A program made the position numbers and the translations under genes. The notes below the pieces were generated by a model. That model saw only the letters and a list, made by a program, of their open reading frames with translations, was not told the origin of the DNA and did no database searches. From Verrucomicrobiota bacterium (GTDB lineage: Bacteria; Verrucomicrobiota; Verrucomicrobiia; Limisphaerales; JAEYXS01), in contig JAJNBN010000047.1 of assembly GCA_021156225.1 (NCBI GenBank), positions 1-12,017 on the forward strand: a stretch of 12,017 nt of DNA. Reading direction: 5' to 3'. Positions within the stretch are counted from its first letter, which is position 1. Each line of letters begins with the position of its first letter. Positions 1 to 6,871 of this stretch are shown here, piece after piece.

Positions 1-7
1 CGATGCA

Positions 8-178
8 GGGCATGAAATTGAAATTTTGTGTAGTTGTACGTGTTATAGCGAGCGGAAGGATAACGGAGGGCGGCAAGATGTGGCAGGGTGAGGGCATGAC
101 AAAACATGAATTTTGTCTCCATATAGCGCACATAGCGCATATAGGGATAACGGAGGCCGGGATTTGATGGCAGATTGG
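8..178. repeat. Degenerate tandem repeat, two copies of about 85 bp
   Basis: Two adjacent copies can be aligned by eye, about 8-91 and 92-178. Each begins with GGGCATGA (8-15; 92-99), followed by ATTTTGT, then a TATAGCG/CATAGCG block, then an identical 12-mer GGATAACGGAGG (58-69; 145-156), and ends in GAT(G)TGGCAG/GATGGCAG. The offset between copies grows from 84 to 87 bp, so small indels separate them. Within copy 2, the words tatagcgca and catagcgca form a 9-bp micro-repeat (about 123-140). A possible third start (GGCGTATGAAA) follows near 180. The function is unknown. It could be a dispersed intergenic repeat family or a duplicated regulatory segment. Confidence 0.6.
98..117. repeat. Inverted repeat, 7-bp arms
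   Basis: GACAAAA (98-104) and TTTTGTC (111-117) are perfect reverse complements around a 6-nt centre, CATGAA. There is no T-tract on either side typical of an intrinsic terminator. It lies at the start of the second copy of the tandem repeat and is not conserved in the first copy, so it may be an operator-like site or chance. Confidence 0.35.
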
Positions 179-262
179 AGGCGTATGAAAGAGAGGGAGA
201 AAGTCGAAGTGGTGAAGATGCCGAACGAACCATGGATCGGGCTGGACGGCGACAGGAAGACT

Positions 263-284
263 GGACAGGCGATGGCGCCTGTCC
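263..284. repeat. Stable hairpin upstream of the cytochrome gene
   Basis: A 9-bp perfect, GC-rich stem, GGACAGGCG (263-271) with CGCCTGTCC (276-284), closes a 4-nt ATGG loop. No U-tract follows on either strand, so a standard intrinsic terminator is unlikely. It sits 62 nt before the start codon at 347 and would be in the 5' leader if transcription begins upstream. A role as an mRNA-leader structure, a terminator for an upstream gene without a U-tail, or a piece of a dispersed repeat are all possible. Confidence 0.5.
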
Positions 285-346
285 CTCTACGCCACGCATT
301 TCTGTCCTTCCGCAATGCGTTCCAGCCATTACACTCGTTGCATTGC

Positions 347-3300
347 ATGAAGACCCGGTTTGTATCCAAAGGTTTGATGGCGGCCATCCTGGCAGCGCTC
401 GCGCTCGTTCGCACTGAAGCGGCGGAGTTCCCCAAGCTCTACAATAGCGAGACGGATCTAAGCGTGAAGATCATGCCCGCCGAGGACGTGGTCAAGGAAC
501 TCAAGCTGCCGCCGGGGTTCAAGGCCACGGTCTTCGCCGCGGAACCCAATGTGCAAAATCCCATCGCGATGACGTGGGATTCGCGCGGGCGTCTCTGGGT
601 GGCGGAGAACTACACCTACTCGGAACGCAAGGTGAAGTTCGAGATGAACTTGCGTGACCGGCTGCTGATCTTTGAGGATCGGGATGGTGACGGAAAGTTC
701 GATCGCCGCACGGTGTTTTCAGACCAGGTGCAGATGCTCACCAGCGTGGAGATCGGTCTCGGTGGTGTCTGGCTGATGTGCCCGCCGCAGATGCTCTTCA
801 TCCCGGATCGCGATGGGGATGACAAACCGGATGGCCCGACGGAGGTAGTCCTCGATGGCTTCAATCCACCCGCGGAGAATTATCACAATTTCGCCAATGG
901 CCTGCGCTTCGGCCCGGATGGCTGGCTGTATGGCCGTTGCGGGGCATCCAGTCCCGGAGAGATCGGCGCGCCGGGCACCCCCGCCAAGGAACGCATCCCT
1001 ATGCGCGGCGGCATGTGGCGGTATCATCCGCAGACGAAAGTGTTCGAGGCGCTGACCTCCGGCACGACGAATCCCTGGGGGCATGACTGGAATAAGTTCG
1101 GCGAGCTGTTCTTCATCAACACGGTGAACGGGCATCTGTGGCACGCGATGCCCGGGGCGCATTTCGTCCGCCCGCACACGATTGATCCGAATCCGCACAC
1201 CTACGGTTTGATCGACATGCACGCGGATCATTGGCACTTCGATACAGGCAAAAGCTGGACGGATTCGCGCGATGGCAAGGCGGACAGTTACGGTGGCGGT
1301 CACGCACACATCGGCATGATGATCTATCAGGGCGACAACTGGCCGATCGAGTATCAGGACAAGCTCTTCACGCTGAACATGCATGGGCGGCGCGTGAATC
1401 GCGAGATCTTGCAACGCGATGGTTCGGGCTATGTGGGCAAGCATGGCGAGGATCTATTGAACTTCACGGACAAGTGGTTTCGCGGCATGGAGCTGAGCTG
1501 CGGCCCGGATGGCAGCGTCTTCATCGCGGACTGGAGCGATACCGGCGAATGCCATGACAGCACGGGAGTGCATCGCGAGAGCGGCCGCATCTATAAGGTG
1601 ATGAATGGCAAGCCCAAGCGCCCGGCCCTGCGCGATCTGCGGGTGCTGACGGATGGGCAACTGATCAATCTGCAACGGCACTACAATGTGTGGTTCGCCA
1701 ATCAGGCGCGGCTGGAACTGGCCGATCGTTTCCAACGCGACACCCTGTTGAAGAGCTCCATCAAGGACGCGCTCGACCTCTACAAGGGGGAGCTGGATAT
1801 CCCGCTCAAGCTGCGGATTTTCTGGGCGTTGAACGCGATGGGCGTGGCGGATGAGACATTCCTCCGCACGCAGTTGAGCAGCCGTTTGAAGCCGGAGGAA
1901 GAGTATATCCGCGCCTGGTCGGTGCGCCTCCTGACGGATAAATGGCCGCTCGATACGCCGATGAGCGAACGGCCGGTGGTCGGAGATACCGTGCAATCAC
2001 CGTCGGTGATGAATCAACTCGTGCGCCTGGCGAAGGATGAGAAATCCGCTGCGGTGCGGCTGGTGCTGGCCTCAACACTGCAACGTCTCCCTGTAGCGCA
2101 ACGTGCGGATCTGGCGACGGCATTGGTGACGCATAAGGAAGATGCGGATGATCATAATATACCGCTGATGATCTGGTATGGATTGATCCCGGTGGCCAAT
2201 CAGCACCCGGAGCAACTGGCCGCCATCGCCGCCCGTTGCGAACTGCCGAAGACGCGGCAATACATCACCCGCCGTCTGGCCGAAGAGCTGGAAAAGAATC
2301 CGGCGTTGTTGAACACTGTTCTGCAAACCGCAGCAAAGAAATCGGATGCCTTTCAACTGGATGTGCTGACGGGATTGTCCGAAGCGCTGCGTGGCTGGCG
2401 CAAAGCGGTGAAGCCGGCAGCATGGGATTCGCTGGCTTCCTCGGCCAACAAATCACGTGATGAAAAACTGGTCGCCCTGGTGCGCGAGCTGAGCGTGGTG
2501 TTCGGTGACGGCCGGGCTCTGGATGATGTGAAGGCGCTCGCGCTCAACGGCAAGGCGGATATCGCCGCGCGCAAGGCGGCCTTGCAAACATTGATCGATA
2601 GCAAGCCTGATGACTTGCGGCAGATCTGCGAGCAATTGCTCAGTGTGCGTTTCTTGAATCCAGTGGCGGCACGCGGATTGGCGCAGTTCAACGATCCGAT
2701 CATCGGTGACAAGCTGGTGAAAGCTTACAAAGGGTTCCATCCTTCCGAGCGTCCGCAGTTGCTGGCCACACTGGTATCGCGACCTAGCTTTGCGAAATCA
2801 TTGCTGGATGCCATCGGCGCGAATGTGGTGTCGAAGGATGATTTGTCCGCCTTTCACGCCCGGCAGATCCGCAGCTTCAATGATGAGAAGCTGAATCAAC
2901 AGCTCGGCGAGGTGTGGGGAGTGATCCGTGATTCCGATGCGGATAAGAAGAAGCTGATGGCGGAGTGGAAGGCGAAGCTCACACCGGCGTCGCTCGGCAG
3001 CGCGAACAAAAGCGCGGGGCGCGAAGTCTACAATCTCATTTGCGCAAACTGCCATAAGCTGTATGGCGAGGGCGGCATCGTCGGCCCTGACCTGACCGGC
3101 GCGGGACGCGATAACATCGATTTCTTGCTGGAGAACATCATCGATCCGAGCGGCGTGGTGAACGCGGACTTCCGCATGTCGGTCGTGGAACTAAAGGATG
3201 GCCGCACCTTGAATGGTGTGATCCGTTCGAAGAATGCGCGCACGCTCTCGGTGCAGACGATGACGGAGCTGCTGACCATCGAGCAGACGGAAGTGGACAA

Positions 3301-3430
3301 ACTGACGGAGTCCACGCTTTCGCTGATGCCTGAAGGTTTGGTGGAAGCATTGACAGAGCAACAGGTGCGGGACTTGATCGCGTATCTGATGAATCGCAGC
3401 CAGGTGCCGTTGCCGGGAGCGGCGAAGTGA
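347..3430 (+). CDS. Secreted PVC-type membrane-bound dehydrogenase / HEAT-like / haem-binding CxxCH protein
   Basis: This is a protein of about 1027 residues with the architecture known from Planctomycetes and Verrucomicrobia (Pir_Verr-type dehydrogenase N-domain plus Pirellula/Verrucomicrobium-type haem domain). I start it at ATG 347 because this gives a signal peptide: a basic start (MKTRFVSK), a hydrophobic core (MAAILAALALV) and a likely cut after the small residues near TEAA. Residues about 40-430 look like a sugar/alcohol-dehydrogenase-type propeller, with two Asp-rich metal-loop-like motifs, EDRDGDGKFD (110-119) and PDRDGDDKPD (153-162). Residues about 440-870 are helical and HEAT-like. 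The C-terminus is a c-type cytochrome domain with CANCH at 899-903, GPDLTGAG soon after, and a probable distal haem ligand at Met994 (LMPEGL). It should act in the periplasm or outside the cell, passing electrons from an unknown substrate to the haem. The tatD-like gene starts 9 nt downstream. No Shine-Dalgarno is visible. The substrate cannot be inferred. Confidence 0.9.
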   Translation: MKTRFVSKGLMAAILAALALVRTEAAEFPKLYNSETDLSVKIMPAEDVVKELKLPPGFKATVFAAEPNVQNPIAMTWDSRGRLWVAENYTYSERKVKFEMNLRDRLLIFEDRDGDGKFDRRTVFSDQVQMLTSVEIGLGGVWLMCPPQMLFIPDRDGDDKPDGPTEVVLDGFNPPAENYHNFANGLRFGPDGWLYGRCGASSPGEIGAPGTPAKERIPMRGGMWRYHPQTKVFEALTSGTTNPWGHDWNKFGELFFINTVNGHLWHAMPGAHFVRPHTIDPNPHTYGLIDMHADHWHFDTGKSWTDSRDGKADSYGGGHAHIGMMIYQGDNWPIEYQDKLFTLNMHGRRVNREILQRDGSGYVGKHGEDLLNFTDKWFRGMELSCGPDGSVFIADWSDTGECHDSTGVHRESGRIYKVMNGKPKRPALRDLRVLTDGQLINLQRHYNVWFANQARLELADRFQRDTLLKSSIKDALDLYKGELDIPLKLRIFWALNAMGVADETFLRTQLSSRLKPEEEYIRAWSVRLLTDKWPLDTPMSERPVVGDTVQSPSVMNQLVRLAKDEKSAAVRLVLASTLQRLPVAQRADLATALVTHKEDADDHNIPLMIWYGLIPVANQHPEQLAAIAARCELPKTRQYITRRLAEELEKNPALLNTVLQTAAKKSDAFQLDVLTGLSEALRGWRKAVKPAAWDSLASSANKSRDEKLVALVRELSVVFGDGRALDDVKALALNGKADIAARKAALQTLIDSKPDDLRQICEQLLSVRFLNPVAARGLAQFNDPIIGDKLVKAYKGFHPSERPQLLATLVSRPSFAKSLLDAIGANVVSKDDLSAFHARQIRSFNDEKLNQQLGEVWGVIRDSDADKKKLMAEWKAKLTPASLGSANKSAGREVYNLICANCHKLYGEGGIVGPDLTGAGRDNIDFLLENIIDPSGVVNADFRMSVVELKDGRTLNGVIRSKNARTLSVQTMTELLTIEQTEVDKLTESTLSLMPEGLVEALTEQQVRDLIAYLMNRSQVPLPGAAK

Positions 3431-3439
3431 GTTGAAGCC

Positions 3440-4237
3440 GTGCGCCTCTACGATGCTCATAATCATTTGCAGGATGATCGCTTCGGCAACAGGCAGGCGG
3501 AGTTAGTGGCGGCTGCTGAAGCGAAATGTGTCACGCGGATGGTGGTGAACGGCTCGTGCGAGAGTGATTGGGCACAGGTGCAGGAGCTGGCGAAGAAGTT
3601 CGTGATCGTGCAACCGAGCTTTGGCTATCACCCGTGGTATCTGAACGAGCGCACGGAGCGGTGGCGGGAGGAATTGGTGCGGTATCTCGATAGCACGCCG
3701 AACGCGGTGGTGGGTGAGATAGGGCTGGATCGGTGGAAACCGGAGCTGCCTTACGAAGGGCAGGAGGAGACGTTTGTTTGGCAACTGCGCCTGGCGGCGG
3801 AGCGGGACATTGCAGCGAGCATCCACTGCTTGCAGGCGTGGGGGCGGATGGTGGAATTACTACGCACCGAGCCACGACCGAAACGCGGGTTCTTGCTGCA
3901 CTCGTATGGCGGCTCGGCGGAGTTGATCGCACCGATGGCGAAGTTAGGCGCTTACTTCTCTTTCCCCGGCTATTATTTGCACGAACGGAAGGAGCGGCAG
4001 CGCGAGGTGTTTCGGCAGATTCCGTTGGAACGCTTGTTGGTAGAGACGGATGCGCCGGATCAATCGCTGCCGGATGCGCTCAATCAGCATCCGCTGACCG
4101 ATATGGCGCGCGGTAAGGCGATCAATCATCCGGCCAACTTGCGGGCAGTGTATGAAGGATTGGCACAAGTGCGCGGAATGGCGATGGAAGATTTGGCAAC
4201 ACAGGTGGAGGAGAATTTCAAACGGTTATTTGGTTAA
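3440..4237 (+). CDS. TatD-family metal-dependent hydrolase
   Basis: This 265-residue protein has the usual TatD length (about 260) and a TIM-barrel hydrolase metal site: HNH at His7/His9, Glu93 in GEIGLDRW, His129 in SIHCLQ, His154 in LLHSYGGS and Asp204 in ETDAPDQS. All are in the expected order and spacing. Family members are divalent-metal phosphoesterases, and several act as 3'-5' DNA/RNA exonucleases. The exact substrate here is not determined. The start is GTG at 3440, chosen because the family begins with this metal motif a few residues in and nothing coding precedes it. The gene begins 9 nt after the cytochrome gene stops, so co-transcription is likely although no functional link is obvious. 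The Shine-Dalgarno is weak at best. It ends before a strong bidirectional terminator. Confidence 0.85.
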   Translation: MRLYDAHNHLQDDRFGNRQAELVAAAEAKCVTRMVVNGSCESDWAQVQELAKKFVIVQPSFGYHPWYLNERTERWREELVRYLDSTPNAVVGEIGLDRWKPELPYEGQEETFVWQLRLAAERDIAASIHCLQAWGRMVELLRTEPRPKRGFLLHSYGGSAELIAPMAKLGAYFSFPGYYLHERKERQREVFRQIPLERLLVETDAPDQSLPDALNQHPLTDMARGKAINHPANLRAVYEGLAQVRGMAMEDLATQVEENFKRLFG

Positions 4238-4270
4238 ACACCGACTCACTCCATTGGGGAAAAGAAAAAG

Positions 4271-4296
4271 GGCGACCATCACTGGCCGCCCTTTTC
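4271..4296. terminator. Bidirectional intrinsic terminator between the tatD-like gene and xylA
   Basis: The stem GGGCGACC (4271-4278) pairs with GGCCGCCC (4285-4292), with one A-C mismatch, around the loop ATCACT. It is followed by TTTT (4293-4296) on the plus strand and by an A-rich run (4261-4270, T-rich on the minus strand). It therefore fits termination of the plus-strand tatD-like gene and of the convergent minus-strand xylA gene. Confidence 0.8.
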
Positions 4297-4318
4297 GCGC
4301 AAACTATTTTGAAACTCT

Positions 4319-5629
4319 TTAGATGAACTCGTTGATCAAGTTCTCCAGGAATTCCTGACGACCGCTGGTGTTGGCCTTAGCTTCGCCCTTCTTGAGCATG
4401 TAAGCCTCGAGCGTCTCGAAGGTTTCCTTGCCATCTTCGATGCTCTTGCCCAAGCCGCTGTCCCAAGAGGAATAGCGAGACTTGACGAACTCCGCGAGGC
4501 GACCGTCCTTGCGGATGGCTGCAGCGATCTTGAGGCCGCGGGCAAAGGCGTCCATGCCGCCAATGTGCGCGTGGAAGAGGTCCACTGGATCGATGCTCTC
4601 GCGGCGCACTTTCGCGTCGAAATTCACACCGCCCGTCGTGAAACCACCATATTTCAGGATGCCCAGCATGCACTGCGTGGTGAGATAGATGTCCGTCGGG
4701 AACTGGTCCGTGTCCCACCCTAGGAGCAGGTCGCCCGTGTTCGCATCGATGCTGCCCAGCGCGTTCGCAGCACCGGCCGTCTCGATCTCATGCTGCATCG
4801 TGTGACCGGCGAGCGTGGCGTGGTTCGTTTCCAAGTTCAGCTTGAAGTGCGGCAACAGGTCGAACTCGCGGAGGAAGTTCAGGCACGCGGCGGCATCGGA
4901 ATCATACTGATGTTTGGTCGGTTCTTTCGGTTTCGGCTCGATGTAGAACTGGCCTTTGAACCCGATCTTCTTCGCGTAATCCACGGCCATGTGCAGGAAC
5001 TTGGCGAGATGCTCCAGTTCGCGCTTCATGTCCGTGTTCCACAGCGTGGAGTAACCTTCGCGACCGCCCCAGAACGTGTAGCCTTCGCCACCGAGTTCAT
5101 GCGTCACTTCCAGCGCCTTCTTCACTTGCGCGGCAGCGAAGGCGAAGACATCCGAGTTGCAGCTCGTGGCCGCACCGTGCATGTAGCGCGGATGCACGAA
5201 GAGCTGGGCCGTGCCCCAGAGGAGCTTGATGCCCGTGCGCTTCTGCTGCTCTTTCAGGAGGGCGACGATGGTATCGAGATACTTGTTCGATTCGCGAAGG
5301 GACTTGCCGTGCGGCGCGATATCGCGGTCATGGAACGCGTAGTAAGGCGCACCGAGCTTGTCCACGATGTCGAAGAACACGGGCACGCGGGCCTTGGCGG
5401 TGTCGATGACGTCCTTGCCGTTATCCCACGGGCGGATCGCCGTGGGCGCGCCGAACATGTCACCGCCCATACCGCGCATCGTGTGCCAGTACACCACGGA
5501 AAAGCGCAGGTGCTCCGCCATGGTCTTGCCTTCGATCTTCTGCGAGGGGTTGTAATGCTTGAACGCGAGCGGGTTCGTGGACTTCGCCCCCTCGAACTTG
5601 ATCTTCGGGATGTCTTTGAAATAGGACAT
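4319..5629 (-). CDS. xylA: Xylose isomerase (class II)
   Basis: The 436-residue product interconverts D-xylose and D-xylulose (and D-glucose and D-fructose) in the cytoplasm with two divalent metals. The active site is complete: the catalytic pair His100/Asp103 in AFHDRD, Glu231 and Lys233 in IEPKPKEPTKHQYD, Glu267 and His270 in LETNHATLAGH, Asp295 in SIDANTGD, Asp306 and Asp308 in GWDTDQFP, and Asp338 in NFDAK. These sit one residue before the numbering I recall for the well-studied clostridial class II enzymes, so there is no internal indel. The length matches class II (about 440). ATG 5629 is preceded by a purine-rich GAAAGAGA, the best ribosome-binding-like sequence in the window. No xylulokinase, xylose transporter or regulator lies nearby, so the pathway partners must be elsewhere. 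Confidence 0.97.
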   Translation of the reverse strand: MSYFKDIPKIKFEGAKSTNPLAFKHYNPSQKIEGKTMAEHLRFSVVYWHTMRGMGGDMFGAPTAIRPWDNGKDVIDTAKARVPVFFDIVDKLGAPYYAFHDRDIAPHGKSLRESNKYLDTIVALLKEQQKRTGIKLLWGTAQLFVHPRYMHGAATSCNSDVFAFAAAQVKKALEVTHELGGEGYTFWGGREGYSTLWNTDMKRELEHLAKFLHMAVDYAKKIGFKGQFYIEPKPKEPTKHQYDSDAAACLNFLREFDLLPHFKLNLETNHATLAGHTMQHEIETAGAANALGSIDANTGDLLLGWDTDQFPTDIYLTTQCMLGILKYGGFTTGGVNFDAKVRRESIDPVDLFHAHIGGMDAFARGLKIAAAIRKDGRLAEFVKSRYSSWDSGLGKSIEDGKETFETLEAYMLKKGEAKANTSGRQEFLENLINEFI

Positions 5630-5632
5630 AAT

Positions 5633-5640
5633 TCTCTTTC
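5633..5640 (-). promoter_or_regulatory. Purine-rich ribosome-binding-like site of xylA
   Basis: On the minus strand GAAAGAGA lies 3 nt before the ATG at 5629. It is not a perfect AGGAGG and its spacing is short, but it is the only clear purine-rich site directly upstream of any start in this window. Confidence 0.4.
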
Positions 5641-5803
5641 AGTACAAATTGACTGCTTCGTGCATTTGTTGCGTTTAACGAATGGAACGACTGTAAACAC
5701 GGGCGAAGACGTGGCAAGCCGGTAAAAGCACCCTAGGCTTTGCAAAATCCACCGGGAAATCGGCGGCCAAGAAGAGCAGAAAGCGCAAAAGAAAACCCGA
5801 TAA

Positions 5804-6781
5804 TCACCGCGCAAACAAATTCCTGATAATATCTTCGATCGGCACTTCTTCGATATCGATATCCCTCACCGGCAACGCATCCAGCAGCCCTTTGCATGCG
5901 GCGATGACACGATCGCGCTTCACCTTCAGCTTCACGCTGGTCACCGTCTTCTCCACGATCTCCCCAAACTCTTTCAGGCATTCCTCACTGCAGATCAAAG
6001 GCTGCTCCGTCTGAATAGTGATGAGCTTGAAATCAGCGAAACGGTCCAAGATCTCGCTCAGTTTTCCATCAAAGAAAATGGTGCCCTTATCGATAATGAT
6101 GACACGCTGACACAGCTCCTGGATGTCCGCCATGTAATGGCTGGTGAGCAGAACCGTCGTCTTGTTCCGCTTGTTGTGATCGCGCAGAAATTCACGCACC
6201 GCCTTTTGCGAAACGACATCGAGGCCAATGGTCGGCTCATCTAGGAACAGCACCTTGGGCTGATGCAACAAGGCCGCCACCAGTTCCAGCTTCATGCGCT
6301 CGCCCAGGGATAGCTCACGTACCATCGTGTTAAGCTTGCTGCCCACGTCGAGCAGTTGCGTCATCTCATCCACGCGTTTATTGAATTCTTCCGGCACGAT
6401 GCCGTAGATGCGGGCGTTCAGCTCCAATGATTCACGCGCGGGAAGATCCCACCAGAGCTGGTTTTTCTGTCCCAGCAACAAGGCGAACTGCCGACGATAG
6501 CCATCCGCACGTTCCCACGGTGTGAAACCCAGCACGGAAGCCGTACCACTGGTAGGATGCAACAAGCCGGAGAGAATTTTGAGCGTGGTCGTCTTGCCTG
6601 CACCATTAGGCCCGAGAAAGCCGACGAGTTCCCCCTCCTCCACGCGGAAGTTCACGTCCTTCACCGCATGCGTGGTTTCGTATTCGCGATGGAACAACCC
6701 CTTCACTGCGCCGGAGAATCCGGGCTGCTTCTTGTAGACGCGATAGGCTTTGTTCAGCCCCTGAGCTTCGATGACGGCCAT
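5804..6781 (-). CDS. ABC transporter ATP-binding protein (ABC-2-type exporter ATPase family)
   Basis: This 325-residue cytoplasmic ATPase has all nucleotide-binding motifs: Walker A GPNGAGKTT (57-65), Q-loop region GQKNQLWWDLPA (about 104-115), signature LSLGE (157-161), Walker B VLFLDEP (177-183) and the switch His215 in LTSHYM. The WW-containing Q-loop region and the C-terminal extension of about 90 residues after the core fold resemble the uncharacterised DrrA-like export ATPases (COG4586 type). That subfamily assignment is from memory and less certain than the ABC call. Such ATPases normally sit beside one or two ABC-2 permease genes, but none is adjacent here: dnaA lies upstream and xylA downstream. 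The start codon at 6781 lies only 27 nt after the T-tract of the dnaA terminator, leaving little room for its own promoter. No Shine-Dalgarno is seen. The substrate is unknown. Confidence 0.92.
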   Translation of the reverse strand: MAVIEAQGLNKAYRVYKKQPGFSGAVKGLFHREYETTHAVKDVNFRVEEGELVGFLGPNGAGKTTTLKILSGLLHPTSGTASVLGFTPWERADGYRRQFALLLGQKNQLWWDLPARESLELNARIYGIVPEEFNKRVDEMTQLLDVGSKLNTMVRELSLGERMKLELVAALLHQPKVLFLDEPTIGLDVVSQKAVREFLRDHNKRNKTTVLLTSHYMADIQELCQRVIIIDKGTIFFDGKLSEILDRFADFKLITIQTEQPLICSEECLKEFGEIVEKTVTSVKLKVKRDRVIAACKGLLDALPVRDIDIEEVPIEDIIRNLFAR

Positions 6782-6808
6782 GACGCAGGAAGTATGTGGG
6801 GAAGGCGG

Positions 6809-6852
6809 AAAAAGTTAAAGCGTTGAAGCGGTTAAACCACTTCAACGCTTTA
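6809..6852 (-). terminator. Intrinsic terminator of dnaA
   Basis: A long stem pairs AAAGCGTTGAAG (6817-6828) perfectly with CTTCAACGCTTT (6840-6851). One outer T-A pair and an inner GGTT/AACC after one mismatch can extend it. Read on the minus strand, the hairpin follows the dnaA stop codon by about 20 nt and is followed by AACTTTTT (T-tract at 6809-6813). On the plus strand no U-tract follows. Confidence 0.75.
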
Positions 6853-6871
6853 TCATGAAAATATTCGCAGA

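Larger units (their letters stand above)
1..346. other. Upstream region without a convincing gene
   Basis: This stretch precedes the PVC cytochrome gene. I see no convincing coding sequence in it: the open frames on both strands have no recognisable motif and run into the downstream gene as shadows. The frame of the downstream gene is open back to about 113, but the translation before residue Met at 347 looks non-coding and would bury the signal peptide. What the region does hold is a degenerate tandem repeat (about 8-178), a small inverted repeat (98-117) and a stable hairpin (263-284). Any promoter for the downstream gene must lie here, but I could not pick a confident -35/-10 pair. Confidence 0.6.

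Noticed and set aside
113..346. N-terminal extension of the cytochrome gene
   Set aside because: The frame is open, but the extension would place the signal peptide about 80 residues inside the protein and covers repeat and hairpin DNA.
43..435. 130-residue minus-strand open frame in the upstream region
   Set aside because: Low-complexity Ser/Arg/Pro composition, overlap with the signal-peptide region of the cytochrome gene and the tandem repeat, and no motif.
4790..5725. 311-residue plus-strand open frame opposite xylA
   Set aside because: It is fully antisense to a complete xylose isomerase, has the Arg/Val/His-rich composition of a shadow frame and no recognisable domain.
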